A DNA stretch of 51,525 bases from CAZMUQ01 sp964569845. Lineage in GTDB: Archaea > Thermoproteota > Bathyarchaeia > Hecatellales > Hecatellaceae. Both the position numbers and the translations under genes were made by a program. Positions within the stretch are counted from its first letter, which is position 1, and every line of letters begins with the position of its first letter. The notes below the pieces were generated by a model, which was given only the letters and a program-made list of their open reading frames with translations, had not been told where the DNA came from and searched no databases. Positions 33,915-41,969 of the stretch are shown in pieces. The stretch is taken from positions 1 to 51,525 of the forward strand of contig CAZMUQ010000007.1 in NCBI GenBank assembly GCA_964569845.1. The letters run 5' to 3'.

Positions 33915-35861
33915 GTGAAAAATTTGAGACTTGAAAATGTTTTTCAACCAATAGATATTGGCCCCTTAACATTAAAAAATAGGATTTTAATGGGACCTAT
34001 GGGCACTGGCTTTGCAGATAAAGACGGTCATCCAACTCAACAGATGATTGAATATTATGCTGAAAGAGCTAAAGGTGGTCCAGCAATGATTATTGTTGAG
34101 GCAACATCAATAGACCCTATTGGAGGATTCGGCCCTTACACATTAAGAATAGATGATGATAAGTTTATTGATGGGTTGAGCAGACTTGCAAAAGCTATCA
34201 AGAATAATGGAGCTTATGCTGCTATCCAACTAAACCATGCTGGAAGATATGCTTTATCTAGAGTTATAGGTACCCAACCTGTGGCTCCTTCACCCATACC
34301 CTCAAGATATACTGGTGAAACACCTAGAGAATTAACAGGTGAGGAAATTGAAGATATTATTGAAAAGTTTGGGGATGCCGCTAGAAGAGCTATGGAAGCT
34401 GGCTTTGATGCCGTTGAGCTTATGGGTGCTACTGGATACCTTTTAAGTCAGTTTATTTCGCCTATAACAAATAAAAGAGTAGATAAGTATGGTGGAGATA
34501 TTCATGGAAGGTCAACGTTTGCTTTAGAGGTTATCAGAAATATTAAGAAGAAGACAGGCGTAAACTTTCCAATATCCTACAAGCATAGTGTTTCAGATTA
34601 TCTTCCAGGTGGACTCACAATAGAAGAATCTAAAATTTTTGCTAAGAAGGTTGAGGAAGCAGGAGTACATATGTTTCATGCTTGGTCTGGTTGGCATGAA
34701 TCACCCATACCCATGCTAACAATGGATGTTAAACATGGAGCTTTTGCATCCTTAGCTGAAGAAATGAAGAAAGTTATTAGGATTCCTGTTGTTGCTGTTG
34801 GAAGAATTAATGATTTAAGAATTGCAGACCAGATTATTGGGGAGGGGAAAGCTGACCTTGTAGCATTATCTAGAGCACACCTATCAGACCCATATATAGT
34901 TAAAAAATCTGCTGAAGGTAAATTTAATGAAGTTAGAGTTTGCATAGCTTGCTGTAGATGTTTTGATGAAATTATGATGGGAATGTTCCTTGGCGAACGT
35001 AGAGGGGTTAAATGTGCAGTTAATGCGGAGGTTGGAAGAGAATGGGAAAAAAGGGTAAAACCTGCTGAAAAACCCAAAAAAGTTCTGGTTATTGGTGGTG
35101 GTCCAGCCGGGATGGAAGCTGCAAGAGTTGCAGCTTTAAGAGGACATAAAGTTACATTATGGGAGCAGTCTGATAAGCTTGGAGGAAATTTACATGCCGC
35201 ATCTAAGGCTCCATATAAGGATGAAATTCTTAAATTTGTTGATTACCTAGTTAACCAGCTAAATATGCTTGGTGTTGAAGTTAAAACCAGTAAACATGTT
35301 GATGCTGAGGAGGTTGTTAAAGGAAGTTTTGATGAAGTTATAGTTGCAACAGGTTCTAAACCTTTGATTCCGAAAATCCCGGGAGTAGATAAAAAACATG
35401 TTGTTACTGCTGTTGATGTTTTAATGGGACGTGTAAATGTTGGAGATAATGTTGTTATTGCTGGAGGAGGAATGGTGGGATGCGAAACTTCAGAATTTTT
35501 GGCTGAAAAAGGTAAAAAAGTTACAATTGTTGAAATGCTTAGTAGAATAGCATCAGATATTGGTCCTACATCTAGGTGGGTTATTGTTAGAAGACTTAGA
35601 GGAAACCCAAATATCACAATAATGACAAATACAAAGCTTGTAGAAATTATTGATGAGGGAGCTATTGTTGAAAGAGAGGGTAAACGTGAGAGTATTAAAG
35701 CGGATAACGTTATTTTAGCTGTTGGTATGGTTGCAAACCAGGAGCTTTACAATAGACTTAAAGATAAAGGTTTAAGTCTTCACAGAATTGGAGACTGTAT
35801 TGAGGCTAGAAGAATTCTAGAAGCAGTTCATGAAGGATGGGAGGTAGCCTGCAAAATCTAA
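33915..35861 (+). CDS. Old Yellow Enzyme-type NADH:flavin oxidoreductase / 2,4-dienoyl-CoA reductase-like
   Basis: The 648-aa protein has an N-terminal FMN-binding TIM barrel (QPIDIGPLTLKNRILMGPMGTG, QLNHAGR, GYLLSQFISPITNKR), a cysteine cluster for one [4Fe-4S] centre (CIACCRC, then KCAVN) and a C-terminal FAD/NAD(P) module with VIGGGPAGMEAARVAALRG and VIAGGGMVGCETSEFLAEKG. This three-cofactor architecture matches bacterial dienoyl-CoA reductase, trimethylamine dehydrogenase and related ene-reductases. The true substrate is not known. An enoyl compound or enoyl-CoA is plausible given the CoA-transferase genes in the window. The start is GTG 33915 without a clear SD. Confidence 0.88.
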   Translation: MKNLRLENVFQPIDIGPLTLKNRILMGPMGTGFADKDGHPTQQMIEYYAERAKGGPAMIIVEATSIDPIGGFGPYTLRIDDDKFIDGLSRLAKAIKNNGAYAAIQLNHAGRYALSRVIGTQPVAPSPIPSRYTGETPRELTGEEIEDIIEKFGDAARRAMEAGFDAVELMGATGYLLSQFISPITNKRVDKYGGDIHGRSTFALEVIRNIKKKTGVNFPISYKHSVSDYLPGGLTIEESKIFAKKVEEAGVHMFHAWSGWHESPIPMLTMDVKHGAFASLAEEMKKVIRIPVVAVGRINDLRIADQIIGEGKADLVALSRAHLSDPYIVKKSAEGKFNEVRVCIACCRCFDEIMMGMFLGERRGVKCAVNAEVGREWEKRVKPAEKPKKVLVIGGGPAGMEAARVAALRGHKVTLWEQSDKLGGNLHAASKAPYKDEILKFVDYLVNQLNMLGVEVKTSKHVDAEEVVKGSFDEVIVATGSKPLIPKIPGVDKKHVVTAVDVLMGRVNVGDNVVIAGGGMVGCETSEFLAEKGKKVTIVEMLSRIASDIGPTSRWVIVRRLRGNPNITIMTNTKLVEIIDEGAIVEREGKRESIKADNVILAVGMVANQELYNRLKDKGLSLHRIGDCIEARRILEAVHEGWEVACKI

Positions 35862-35927
35862 AATAAAAATTTAAGAAATTTTTATTCTTCTACAAAACTT
35901 CTTGTTTTAAACAACGATTTTTAAGTA

Positions 35928-36995
35928 ATGTTTAAGAAAAATTACATTGAAGAAATTATCCAGGAAGTAAGAAAAGAGTTAGATTTATCCCTAAAGATTA
36001 AACCTAAAGTTTCGAGCACATTCTACGATAAAGAAAAAAATTTTCTTTTAGTGGTTGCTGAGGATAGACCTGATAAGGCTGCAATAATTGGACCTGGAGG
36101 AATGGTTATTAAAAATGTTATGAAAAAACTTAATCTTTCAGGTATTTCTGTTAGAACTAAGATAGATCTTGAAGTTAAAAGGTTTAGAGTCAAAGTTGCA
36201 ATTAAACGTTTAAAAGAAATTTGTAAATTAACCTCAAACGATAAGATTAAGTGTATCATTAATTCAAGGCTTATACCTCTACTTGAAAATGAGCTTAACT
36301 ACCCTAAAAGAAGGATACCAACATTTACTCCTGTTAAAGATTGTATAAGTATAGTAAGCTTCTCAGGCGGGGTTGATAGTTGGGTTGCAGCTGTCTTATC
36401 AAAAATAATTGGGCTAAACCCAATAACCGTTACGGTAAACCCTGCAACATGGATTATACCTGAAAAAGAGAAAAAACTTATAGAAACTTTAACCTTAGAT
36501 TATGATATTCCACACATTTTTACGCATAGTAGTAGTGAAAAATTCAGGCTTATTTTTGATAAAGGATTGAAAGGAAACATTCATCCCTGTGGAAGATGCC
36601 ATAAGCTTATTGAAGAGGAAGTAGTAAGTTTTGCAGTTAAAAATAAAGCTTCAATCATTATTTTTGGAGATCTTCTACCAACCGGGAATTATTCAGCTTA
36701 TCTTGTAAATAAGAATCTTTTACGTTTTAATATTTTAGCAGCATTAGGATTTTCAAAGCTTGATGTAACAACAATTGCTAAAGAATTTTCATATCCAAAC
36801 AAGTTTTTTGTTTATGGTTGCCCCATGCTTAGAGAGATCTTTAAGAGACATCTGCATTTAACGTACCCATCCATTCTTAGAGTTTTAAGGGAGTGTAGAG
36901 CAGGAATACTTGAACCTTCTGAGGCTAATACCTACATTAAAAATATTCTTCTACAGTTCATTAAACAAAAACTTGAAAATAAGAAGACACTTTAA
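35928..36995 (+). CDS. KH-domain / PP-loop ATPase fusion, predicted tRNA-modifying enzyme
   Basis: The 355-aa protein joins a KH-like RNA-binding domain (IGPGG at 54-58, in DKAAIIGPGGMVIKNVMKKL) to a PP-loop ATP pyrophosphatase domain (SGGVDS at 146-151, VTVNPATW, HPCGRC with C221 and C224, and a later C298). PP-loop enzymes with paired cysteines adenylate and thiolate tRNA bases, and an attached RNA-binding domain supports an RNA substrate. The precise modification is unknown. It starts at ATG 35928, 66 bp after the oxidoreductase gene. Confidence 0.82.
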   Translation: MFKKNYIEEIIQEVRKELDLSLKIKPKVSSTFYDKEKNFLLVVAEDRPDKAAIIGPGGMVIKNVMKKLNLSGISVRTKIDLEVKRFRVKVAIKRLKEICKLTSNDKIKCIINSRLIPLLENELNYPKRRIPTFTPVKDCISIVSFSGGVDSWVAAVLSKIIGLNPITVTVNPATWIIPEKEKKLIETLTLDYDIPHIFTHSSSEKFRLIFDKGLKGNIHPCGRCHKLIEEEVVSFAVKNKASIIIFGDLLPTGNYSAYLVNKNLLRFNILAALGFSKLDVTTIAKEFSYPNKFFVYGCPMLREIFKRHLHLTYPSILRVLRECRAGILEPSEANTYIKNILLQFIKQKLENKKTL

Positions 36996-37043
36996 AATTT
37001 AAAAACATGTTTAGTTTAAATTAATCTTCGTCTGGTGTTACTT

Positions 37044-37358
37044 ATGGTTATTATTGTTGAGTTTTCACTAGTTCCTTTAGGAGTTAACGAAAGTTTAAGT
37101 AAAATTTTAGCTTATGCAATAAAAGAATTAGAAAGAATGAATGTTAAGTTTCAGGTTACTCCTATGTGTACAATTTTTGAAGCTGAAAGCATAGATGAGG
37201 CTTTTAATGTAGTTAAAGTATGCCATGAAACAATCATTAAACAGGGAGTAAAGCGGATTTTAACAAATATAAAAATTGATGATAGAAGAGATATTGAAAG
37301 AAAAGATATGATGGAGAAAGTTAAATCCTTAAAGGATAAACTAAAGAGTATAAGTTAA
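37044..37358 (+). CDS. MTH1187/YkoF-type (DUF77) protein
   Basis: The 104-aa protein matches the MTH1187 family: VIIVEFSLVPLGVNESLSKI, the mid-domain FQVTPMCTIFEAES and VKRILTNIKIDDRRD. Members form tetramers of ferredoxin-like folds, and some bind thiamine or its pyrimidine. The start at ATG 37044 gives the standard N terminus. GTG 37035 would add three residues. It stands before the CinA-like gene with a 30-bp gap. Ligand binding here is inferred from the family. Confidence 0.8.
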   Translation: MVIIVEFSLVPLGVNESLSKILAYAIKELERMNVKFQVTPMCTIFEAESIDEAFNVVKVCHETIIKQGVKRILTNIKIDDRRDIERKDMMEKVKSLKDKLKSIS

Positions 37359-37388
37359 GCATTCTATAAACATATTTTGTGATTTACG

Positions 37389-38156
37389 ATGAAAAATTGT
37401 GGAATAATTATTGTTGGAAATGAAATTCTTCAGGGATACATCCAAGATACAAACTCAAGATGGATTGCTAAAAAACTTACGGATTTAGGATATAATGTTA
37501 AAATTATACTTGTTGTTGGAGATATTGCTGAAGATATTGCTGAAGCTTTATTTTTAACTTTTAAACTTAACCTTGATTTCATATTTATTTGTGGAGGTTT
37601 AGGGCCAACACCTGATGATAAAACTGTTGAAGCTGTAGCAAAACACTTTAACCTTAAACTTATACAGGATAAGAATATTCTAGATGACATTTTAAGAAAA
37701 ATCTCCTTTTTAAAGGAAAAAGATATAGTGAATATTAACCAAACAAAATGGATAACGAAAATGTCCTACATACCTGAGGGAAGTATACCCTTAAAAAATA
37801 GTCTTGGACTTGCACCTGGCATTCTCCTACAATTTAAGGGGAAAAATATATTTATTCTTCCAGGTGTTCCAGTTGAAATGAAAACCATTTTTGCTGAAGA
37901 GGTTGAACCTAGGATTGGAGTTGGGGAAAAAAGAGTTGTGAAGGAAATTATATTAAAAAGTGAAGAATCAAAATTTTCTGATATCGTAGAGGAGCTTGAA
38001 AATAAATATAGGAAGATTTCTATAGGGATGTATCCACATTATGGTAAAATGGAGCTTGTTATAAGAATTATAGGAGATGAAAGTGAAGTTTTATCTGCAA
38101 TAGAAAAAATAAGGGAGGAATCAAAAAAACTTGGTGTAAATATTTTTGAAACTTAA
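37389..38156 (+). CDS. CinA-like molybdopterin-binding-fold protein
   Basis: The 255-aa protein has the MoaB/MogA-like fold of the CinA N-terminal domain: GIIIVGNEILQGYIQDTNSRW, FICGGLGPTPDDKTVEAVAKH and NSLGLAPGILLQFKGKNIF, with LPGVPVEMK. It lacks the C-terminal nicotinamide-nucleotide amidase domain found in many bacterial CinA proteins, as is common in archaea. Possible roles are ADP-ribose or nucleotide-sugar hydrolysis as described for the N domain, or molybdopterin binding. The last 4 bp overlap the end of the convergent DUF2258-like gene. Confidence 0.85.
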   Translation: MKNCGIIIVGNEILQGYIQDTNSRWIAKKLTDLGYNVKIILVVGDIAEDIAEALFLTFKLNLDFIFICGGLGPTPDDKTVEAVAKHFNLKLIQDKNILDDILRKISFLKEKDIVNINQTKWITKMSYIPEGSIPLKNSLGLAPGILLQFKGKNIFILPGVPVEMKTIFAEEVEPRIGVGEKRVVKEIILKSEESKFSDIVEELENKYRKISIGMYPHYGKMELVIRIIGDESEVLSAIEKIREESKKLGVNIFET

Positions 38157-38824
38157 CTTTCAACCATGGCTTCAATACTTTTCCTAACTTTTTCAGCTTC
38201 TTCAGAAGTAACAGGCTTACCAGCTTTTACAATTTCTTGAATATTTTCGTTTAAAACATCATCTACTGCCTTATTTCCAACTGTTAAAGTTTTATGTTCA
38301 ACAACTATTGGTTGAGGTTCTGTAAGTACACCTTTAACAAGAATACCTTCATCTATTTTACTAACCAAAATAAGCCCTGCATCTATATTGTTACTTAAAA
38401 CCTTATAGATGCTATCTCCAAGACTGGTAGTTGAAATTTTTTCAACCGTGTAAACTTCAGGTTTTTTAACTTCTTCAGGAGAGATAGCCAAAATTTTTGG
38501 TATTTCCTCCTTAACGACCTTTTCAATTTCCTCGTCAGGAATTCTTTTACAAACTTCAAGTTTTAGTGTATCATAATTCCAAGTGATTTCCCTATCCTTA
38601 ACTTCATAATCAACTCTAACTCTAACCACATCTCCTCTTTCAATTTTTAGTTTTTCAACAAGCAAGACATAAAGTATCCTGTTAAGCTCAGCAACAGCCT
38701 TAGCAACATCTTGGGATTGAATACTACCATCCTTTATCTGGCTTCTTAGCTGAGCAAAAAGCGTTTTTCTAACTTTGTCAGCATAACCTCCAGCAATAAT
38801 AAATCCTGTATTAAGAGTGGTCAA
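38153..38824 (-). CDS. DUF2258-like conserved archaeal protein
   Basis: The 223-aa protein opens with LNTGFIIAGGYADKVRKTLFAQLRS and goes on with ELNRILYVLLVEKL, RGDVVRVRVDYEV and repeated lysine/glutamate-rich helices. This order matches an uncharacterised family I associate with DUF2258, found mainly in TACK archaea. No catalytic motif or membrane segment is visible. A regulatory or nucleic-acid role is only a guess. It is divergent from the acyl-CoA synthetase gene, with a 227-bp region between them that contains a hairpin (38882-38899). Confidence 0.7.
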   Translation of the reverse strand: MTTLNTGFIIAGGYADKVRKTLFAQLRSQIKDGSIQSQDVAKAVAELNRILYVLLVEKLKIERGDVVRVRVDYEVKDREITWNYDTLKLEVCKRIPDEEIEKVVKEEIPKILAISPEEVKKPEVYTVEKISTTSLGDSIYKVLSNNIDAGLILVSKIDEGILVKGVLTEPQPIVVEHKTLTVGNKAVDDVLNENIQEIVKAGKPVTSEEAEKVRKSIEAMVES

Positions 38825-38881
38825 GTCCTATCACCTACCTTACAACTTACAGTAACACACATATTATAATATTACGCCACC

Positions 38882-38899
38882 AGCAGTTTTTTAACTGCT
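38882..38899. promoter_or_regulatory. 7-bp hairpin in the divergent region before the DUF2258-like gene
   Basis: AGCAGTT-TTTT-AACTGCT is a perfect 7-bp stem with a 4-nt loop. It lies 58 bp before the start of the DUF2258-like gene and 152 bp before the acyl-CoA synthetase gene. The rest of the 227-bp gap (38825-39051) is AT-rich and holds no ORF that I could support. The function is unknown. It may be an operator or a leader hairpin. Confidence 0.3.
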
Positions 38900-39051
38900 C
38901 TATTACTGAATTTTATGGCCTTACCACTAATAGTAACATAAAAAAGAAAATTTAAAATAGTTTATCATACTATAAACTGAGTTTTAATAAGGCTACTGAA
39001 GAAACATAACTACTAAAGTATGAAATAAAATTATTATCATGATTAGGAAGA

Positions 39052-40479
39052 ATGGTGTTAAAGTGGATGAGTAGTAGGTATTCGTTGGATGTGTTCTTTT
39101 ATCCTAGAAATGTAGCTATAGTTGGAGCTACAAGAAATCCTGCTAAGCCAGCATATTACATAACAGAAAATCTTGTTAGGTTAGGCTTTACAGGGAAAAT
39201 TTATCCTATAAATCCTAATGCCAACGAAATTTTAGGGTTAAAATGTTATCCAAGCTTAGAAGATGTACCGGATGATATAGACCTTGTTATTTCATTAGTT
39301 CCAGCACCAGCAACATTAAACGTTGTAAAGGAGAGTGCTGAAAAAGGAGTTAAAGGAATTGTTGTTATTGCTGGAGGTTTTTCTGAAGGTGGGGAAGTTG
39401 GGGGAGAATTAGAGAAAAAAATTAGTGAGATTTTAAGAAAAACTGGTATGAGGCTTCTTGGCCCAAATACATTAAGCCCTATTAATCCTTCAAACAATCT
39501 TATAGTTAGCTTTAGAGGTATGAAAGAGCTTAAAAAAGGTTCTCTAGCTTTTTGCTTTCAGTCAGGAATGTATGAACCTAAACTTGGATGGATCTTTAAC
39601 GGTCTCCATCTTGGTGTAAGTAAAATTATTGATGTTGGTAATAAGTTAGATGTAAATGAAGTTGATGTTTTAGAGTATCTTAGTAGGGATGATGAAACAA
39701 AGGTAATAGCGCTTCATATTGAAAATATTAAGGGAGATAGTAGAAGGTTTATGGAGCTTCTAAAAGAAACTGTAAAGAAAAAACCTGTTATAATTGTTAA
39801 GGGTGGACGCACAAGTATGGGAGCAAAAGCATCTTTAACACATACAGGTTCATTATCAGGAGGTAGCTACACAATTTTTGAAGCTGCATTAAAACAGGCT
39901 GGAGCTATCCACGCACAAACCCTAGAAGAATTTTTTGACTTTGCTAAAGTTTTTGAGTTTCTTAAACCTCCAGCAGGTAATAGAGTTGCAATTATAACTT
40001 TAAGTGGCGGTGAGGGAGTTATTGCTGTAGATTGTTGTGAGGAAAACGGTTTTAAGCTAGCTGAACTTAAAAAGGAAACAGTTGAACAGTTAAGAAAAGT
40101 TTATCCTCCATGGAATATACCTTCAAACCCGTTTGATATGGGGCCATGTATAGAATTTCATGGAAATGCTAAAGTTTGTAAAACAGCCTTAGATAGCATA
40201 TCTAGGGATGAGAATGTTGATTGCATTGTTATTCAGCTTCCAGCGTTTGTTCCACCACCAGAATTAGATGAAGTTGTTAAATCATTTTTGAGGTTAAAAG
40301 AGGCAGGTAAACCTGCTGTTATTTGGAGGGCTACAATGGGTAGACAGGAGGATAGAATTGTTGAAGAGTTAGAAAGAAACTACATACCAGTTTATCCGTC
40401 TGTTGAAAGAGCTATTAAGGCTTTAGGAAAATTATACAAGTATAAAGTCTTTCTTGAAAAGGTTGAGGGAAAAACTTAA
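39052..40479 (+). CDS. Acyl-CoA synthetase (ADP-forming), alpha-type subunit
   Basis: The 475-aa protein has the CoA-binding domain (FFYPRNVAIVGATRNPAKPAYY), the succinyl-CoA-ligase-like second domain with the phospho-histidine loop LTHTGSLSGG, and a third flavodoxin-like domain. This is the layout of the alpha subunit of archaeal acetyl/aryl-CoA synthetase (ADP-forming), and its length is normal. It makes ATP from acyl-CoA plus ADP. The ATP-grasp beta subunit is not next to it and must be elsewhere, or this subunit works with a non-adjacent partner. The start is ATG 39052 or ATG 39067; the second is closer to the usual N terminus. Confidence 0.88.
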   Translation: MVLKWMSSRYSLDVFFYPRNVAIVGATRNPAKPAYYITENLVRLGFTGKIYPINPNANEILGLKCYPSLEDVPDDIDLVISLVPAPATLNVVKESAEKGVKGIVVIAGGFSEGGEVGGELEKKISEILRKTGMRLLGPNTLSPINPSNNLIVSFRGMKELKKGSLAFCFQSGMYEPKLGWIFNGLHLGVSKIIDVGNKLDVNEVDVLEYLSRDDETKVIALHIENIKGDSRRFMELLKETVKKKPVIIVKGGRTSMGAKASLTHTGSLSGGSYTIFEAALKQAGAIHAQTLEEFFDFAKVFEFLKPPAGNRVAIITLSGGEGVIAVDCCEENGFKLAELKKETVEQLRKVYPPWNIPSNPFDMGPCIEFHGNAKVCKTALDSISRDENVDCIVIQLPAFVPPPELDEVVKSFLRLKEAGKPAVIWRATMGRQEDRIVEELERNYIPVYPSVERAIKALGKLYKYKVFLEKVEGKT

Positions 40480-40538
40480 AATTTCATGTTACTTTCCCGT
40501 ATGCTATCCCACAACCAACAAAAATTTGGGTTGGAGAT

Positions 40539-40886
40539 ATGGTAAAGTTTAAAATTATTATTTCAAACCCGAAAAATGGTAGAAGTGAAACTGTTGAGGT
40601 TGAGGGAGCAAAGGCTTACCCGTTAATAGGTAAGAGTATTGGTGATACAATAGACGGTTCCATACTTGGTTTACAATTTAAAAAACTATTAATAACTGGT
40701 GGAACTGATAAAGATGGCTTTCCTATGAGGCCTGATGTTCATGGTGGAGTTAAGGCTAAGATTCTCTTAAGTGGAGGAGTTGGCTTTCATCCTAGGGTTG
40801 AAGGTGAAAGGAGAAGAAAGACTGTTAGGGGAAGAATTATAACCGAGGATATTGTGCAGATAAATATGAAAGTTTTGGAGGAGTAA
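40539..40886 (+). CDS. rps6e: Small-subunit ribosomal protein S6e
   Basis: The 115-aa protein has the S6e hallmarks: IGKSIGDTIDGS, LQFKKLLITGGTDKDGFPMR and GGVKAKILLSGGVGF, then the basic VEGERRRKTVRG segment. It belongs to the 30S subunit and occurs only in archaea and eukaryotes. It is 7 bp before S24e, so the two are co-transcribed. The start is ATG 40539 behind GGTTGGAG. Confidence 0.93.
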   Translation: MVKFKIIISNPKNGRSETVEVEGAKAYPLIGKSIGDTIDGSILGLQFKKLLITGGTDKDGFPMRPDVHGGVKAKILLSGGVGFHPRVEGERRRKTVRGRIITEDIVQINMKVLEE

Positions 40887-40893
40887 AAGTGCC

Positions 40894-41205
40894 ATGGTTG
40901 AGGTTAAGATTGTAAATGATTATAAGAACATTTTAATTGGTAGAAGGGAAATAAATTTTGAAATTCTCCATGAAAAATCATCAACACCAAAAAAAGAAGA
41001 AGTTAAAGAAAAGATAGCAGCAAAATTTGGAGTTAAACCTGAGCAAGTTTACATTCTAAGTATGAAAACAAAAACAAATTCTTGGATAACTGCTGGTGTA
41101 GCTCACATTTACGATTCAGAGGAAAGAGCAAAACTAATCCTACCAAAGCATATTATAGCTAGAAATGCACCAAAAATTTCAAGAGAAGAGAAAAGTGAGG
41201 GTTAG
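40894..41205 (+). CDS. rps24e: Small-subunit ribosomal protein S24e
   Basis: The 103-aa protein has the S24e pattern: VNDYKNILIGRREINFEILHEKSSTPKKEEVKEKIA with KFGVKPEQVYI in the middle and TKTNSWITAGVAHIYDSEE. The basic tail is short. It follows S6e directly, and its stop is 6 bp from the convergent S27ae. In many archaea S24e and S27ae are adjacent and co-directional, but here they face each other. Confidence 0.93.
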   Translation: MVEVKIVNDYKNILIGRREINFEILHEKSSTPKKEEVKEKIAAKFGVKPEQVYILSMKTKTNSWITAGVAHIYDSEERAKLILPKHIIARNAPKISREEKSEG

Positions 41206-41211
41206 AAGTTT

Positions 41212-41406
41212 TCAACGTTTTTTCCTTTCAACACGATACTCTGTGTATCCACAACTACCACAAGCCCATCTTTCAGGGTTTAAATGGTGAGCCATTATTT
41301 TTCCGCATCTAGGACACTTCTTATTTTTTAGCTTAATCTCACCTGTTTCATAATTGTAGGTATATAACCTCCACACACCCTCCTTTTTACTCTTCTCACT
41401 ACTCAA
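41212..41406 (-). CDS. rps27ae: Small-subunit ribosomal protein S27ae
   Basis: The 64-aa zinc-binding protein has two knuckles, CPRC and CGSC, and a basic C terminus (EYRVERKKR). It matches archaeal S27ae, which lacks the ubiquitin extension of eukaryotes. It starts at TTG 41406, overlapping the end of the dephospho-CoA kinase gene by 8 bp, so translation is probably coupled. Confidence 0.92.
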   Translation of the reverse strand: MSSEKSKKEGVWRLYTYNYETGEIKLKNKKCPRCGKIMAHHLNPERWACGSCGYTEYRVERKKR

Positions 41407-41917
41407 AATTTACACCCATCCTCCTAAATACATTTTCCACAAAATTTTTTCTTTCTTCATTAACATTAACAACTACAACACCCTCATCAGGTTGACCGTA
41501 AATAACAACAGAATCTTCTTCAGCATAAAATATTGCTGGAAGAGTTAAAAGATCCTCTTCACCATCAATTTTTAAAGCTGTTGAACCTTCAAGTTTTAAC
41601 GTTTCTTTAACAGTATTTAAAGAATTTTTTGTTAACATTCCTGCGGGGTTTTTTATGGTAATGTACCTATCAGCCTTAATTTCAGGTTTTTCTATTCCTG
41701 TTCTCTTTGTTTTCTCATCATAAATGTAAAGCTTAACATCAATATTTAAGGTTGCTAAAGTTGAGGAAACCTTATCACCAACAGCAATAACAGTTTTAGG
41801 CTTATGAGTTCTAAACCACTCTTTAAGTTTAACATTAACTTCATCCTCAGACCCTCTTAGAAGCTCTCCTAAAGGTTTTTTAAGTTCAAATCTTAAGTCT
41901 TCTGGAAGAATCCACAT
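41399..41917 (-). CDS. GTP-dependent dephospho-CoA kinase (DUF359)
   Basis: The 172-aa protein matches DUF359, identified biochemically in Thermococcus as the archaeal dephospho-CoA kinase that uses GTP. Recognised blocks are LPEDLRFELKKPLGELLRG, VIAVGDKVSSTL, YIYDEKTKRTG, NPAGMLTKN and IDGEEDLLTLPAI. It catalyses the last step of coenzyme A synthesis. It is the first gene of a two-gene run with S27ae, as is common in archaea. The hydrogenase operon lies downstream, with a 52-bp gap. Confidence 0.9.
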   Translation of the reverse strand: MWILPEDLRFELKKPLGELLRGSEDEVNVKLKEWFRTHKPKTVIAVGDKVSSTLATLNIDVKLYIYDEKTKRTGIEKPEIKADRYITIKNPAGMLTKNSLNTVKETLKLEGSTALKIDGEEDLLTLPAIFYAEEDSVVIYGQPDEGVVVVNVNEERKNFVENVFRRMGVNFE

Positions 41918-41969
41918 AAGATATTGTACACCTCAATATAATGAGGGAAAGTGAGTTTTATTAGTTTGG

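Noticed and set aside
34676..35077. A 133-aa open frame on the minus strand
   Set aside because: It lies wholly inside the Old Yellow Enzyme gene and has no recognisable domain. It is a shadow frame.
35243..35617. A 124-aa open frame on the minus strand
   Set aside because: It is inside the same oxidoreductase gene, Ser/Thr/Pro-rich, with no known domain. It is a shadow frame.
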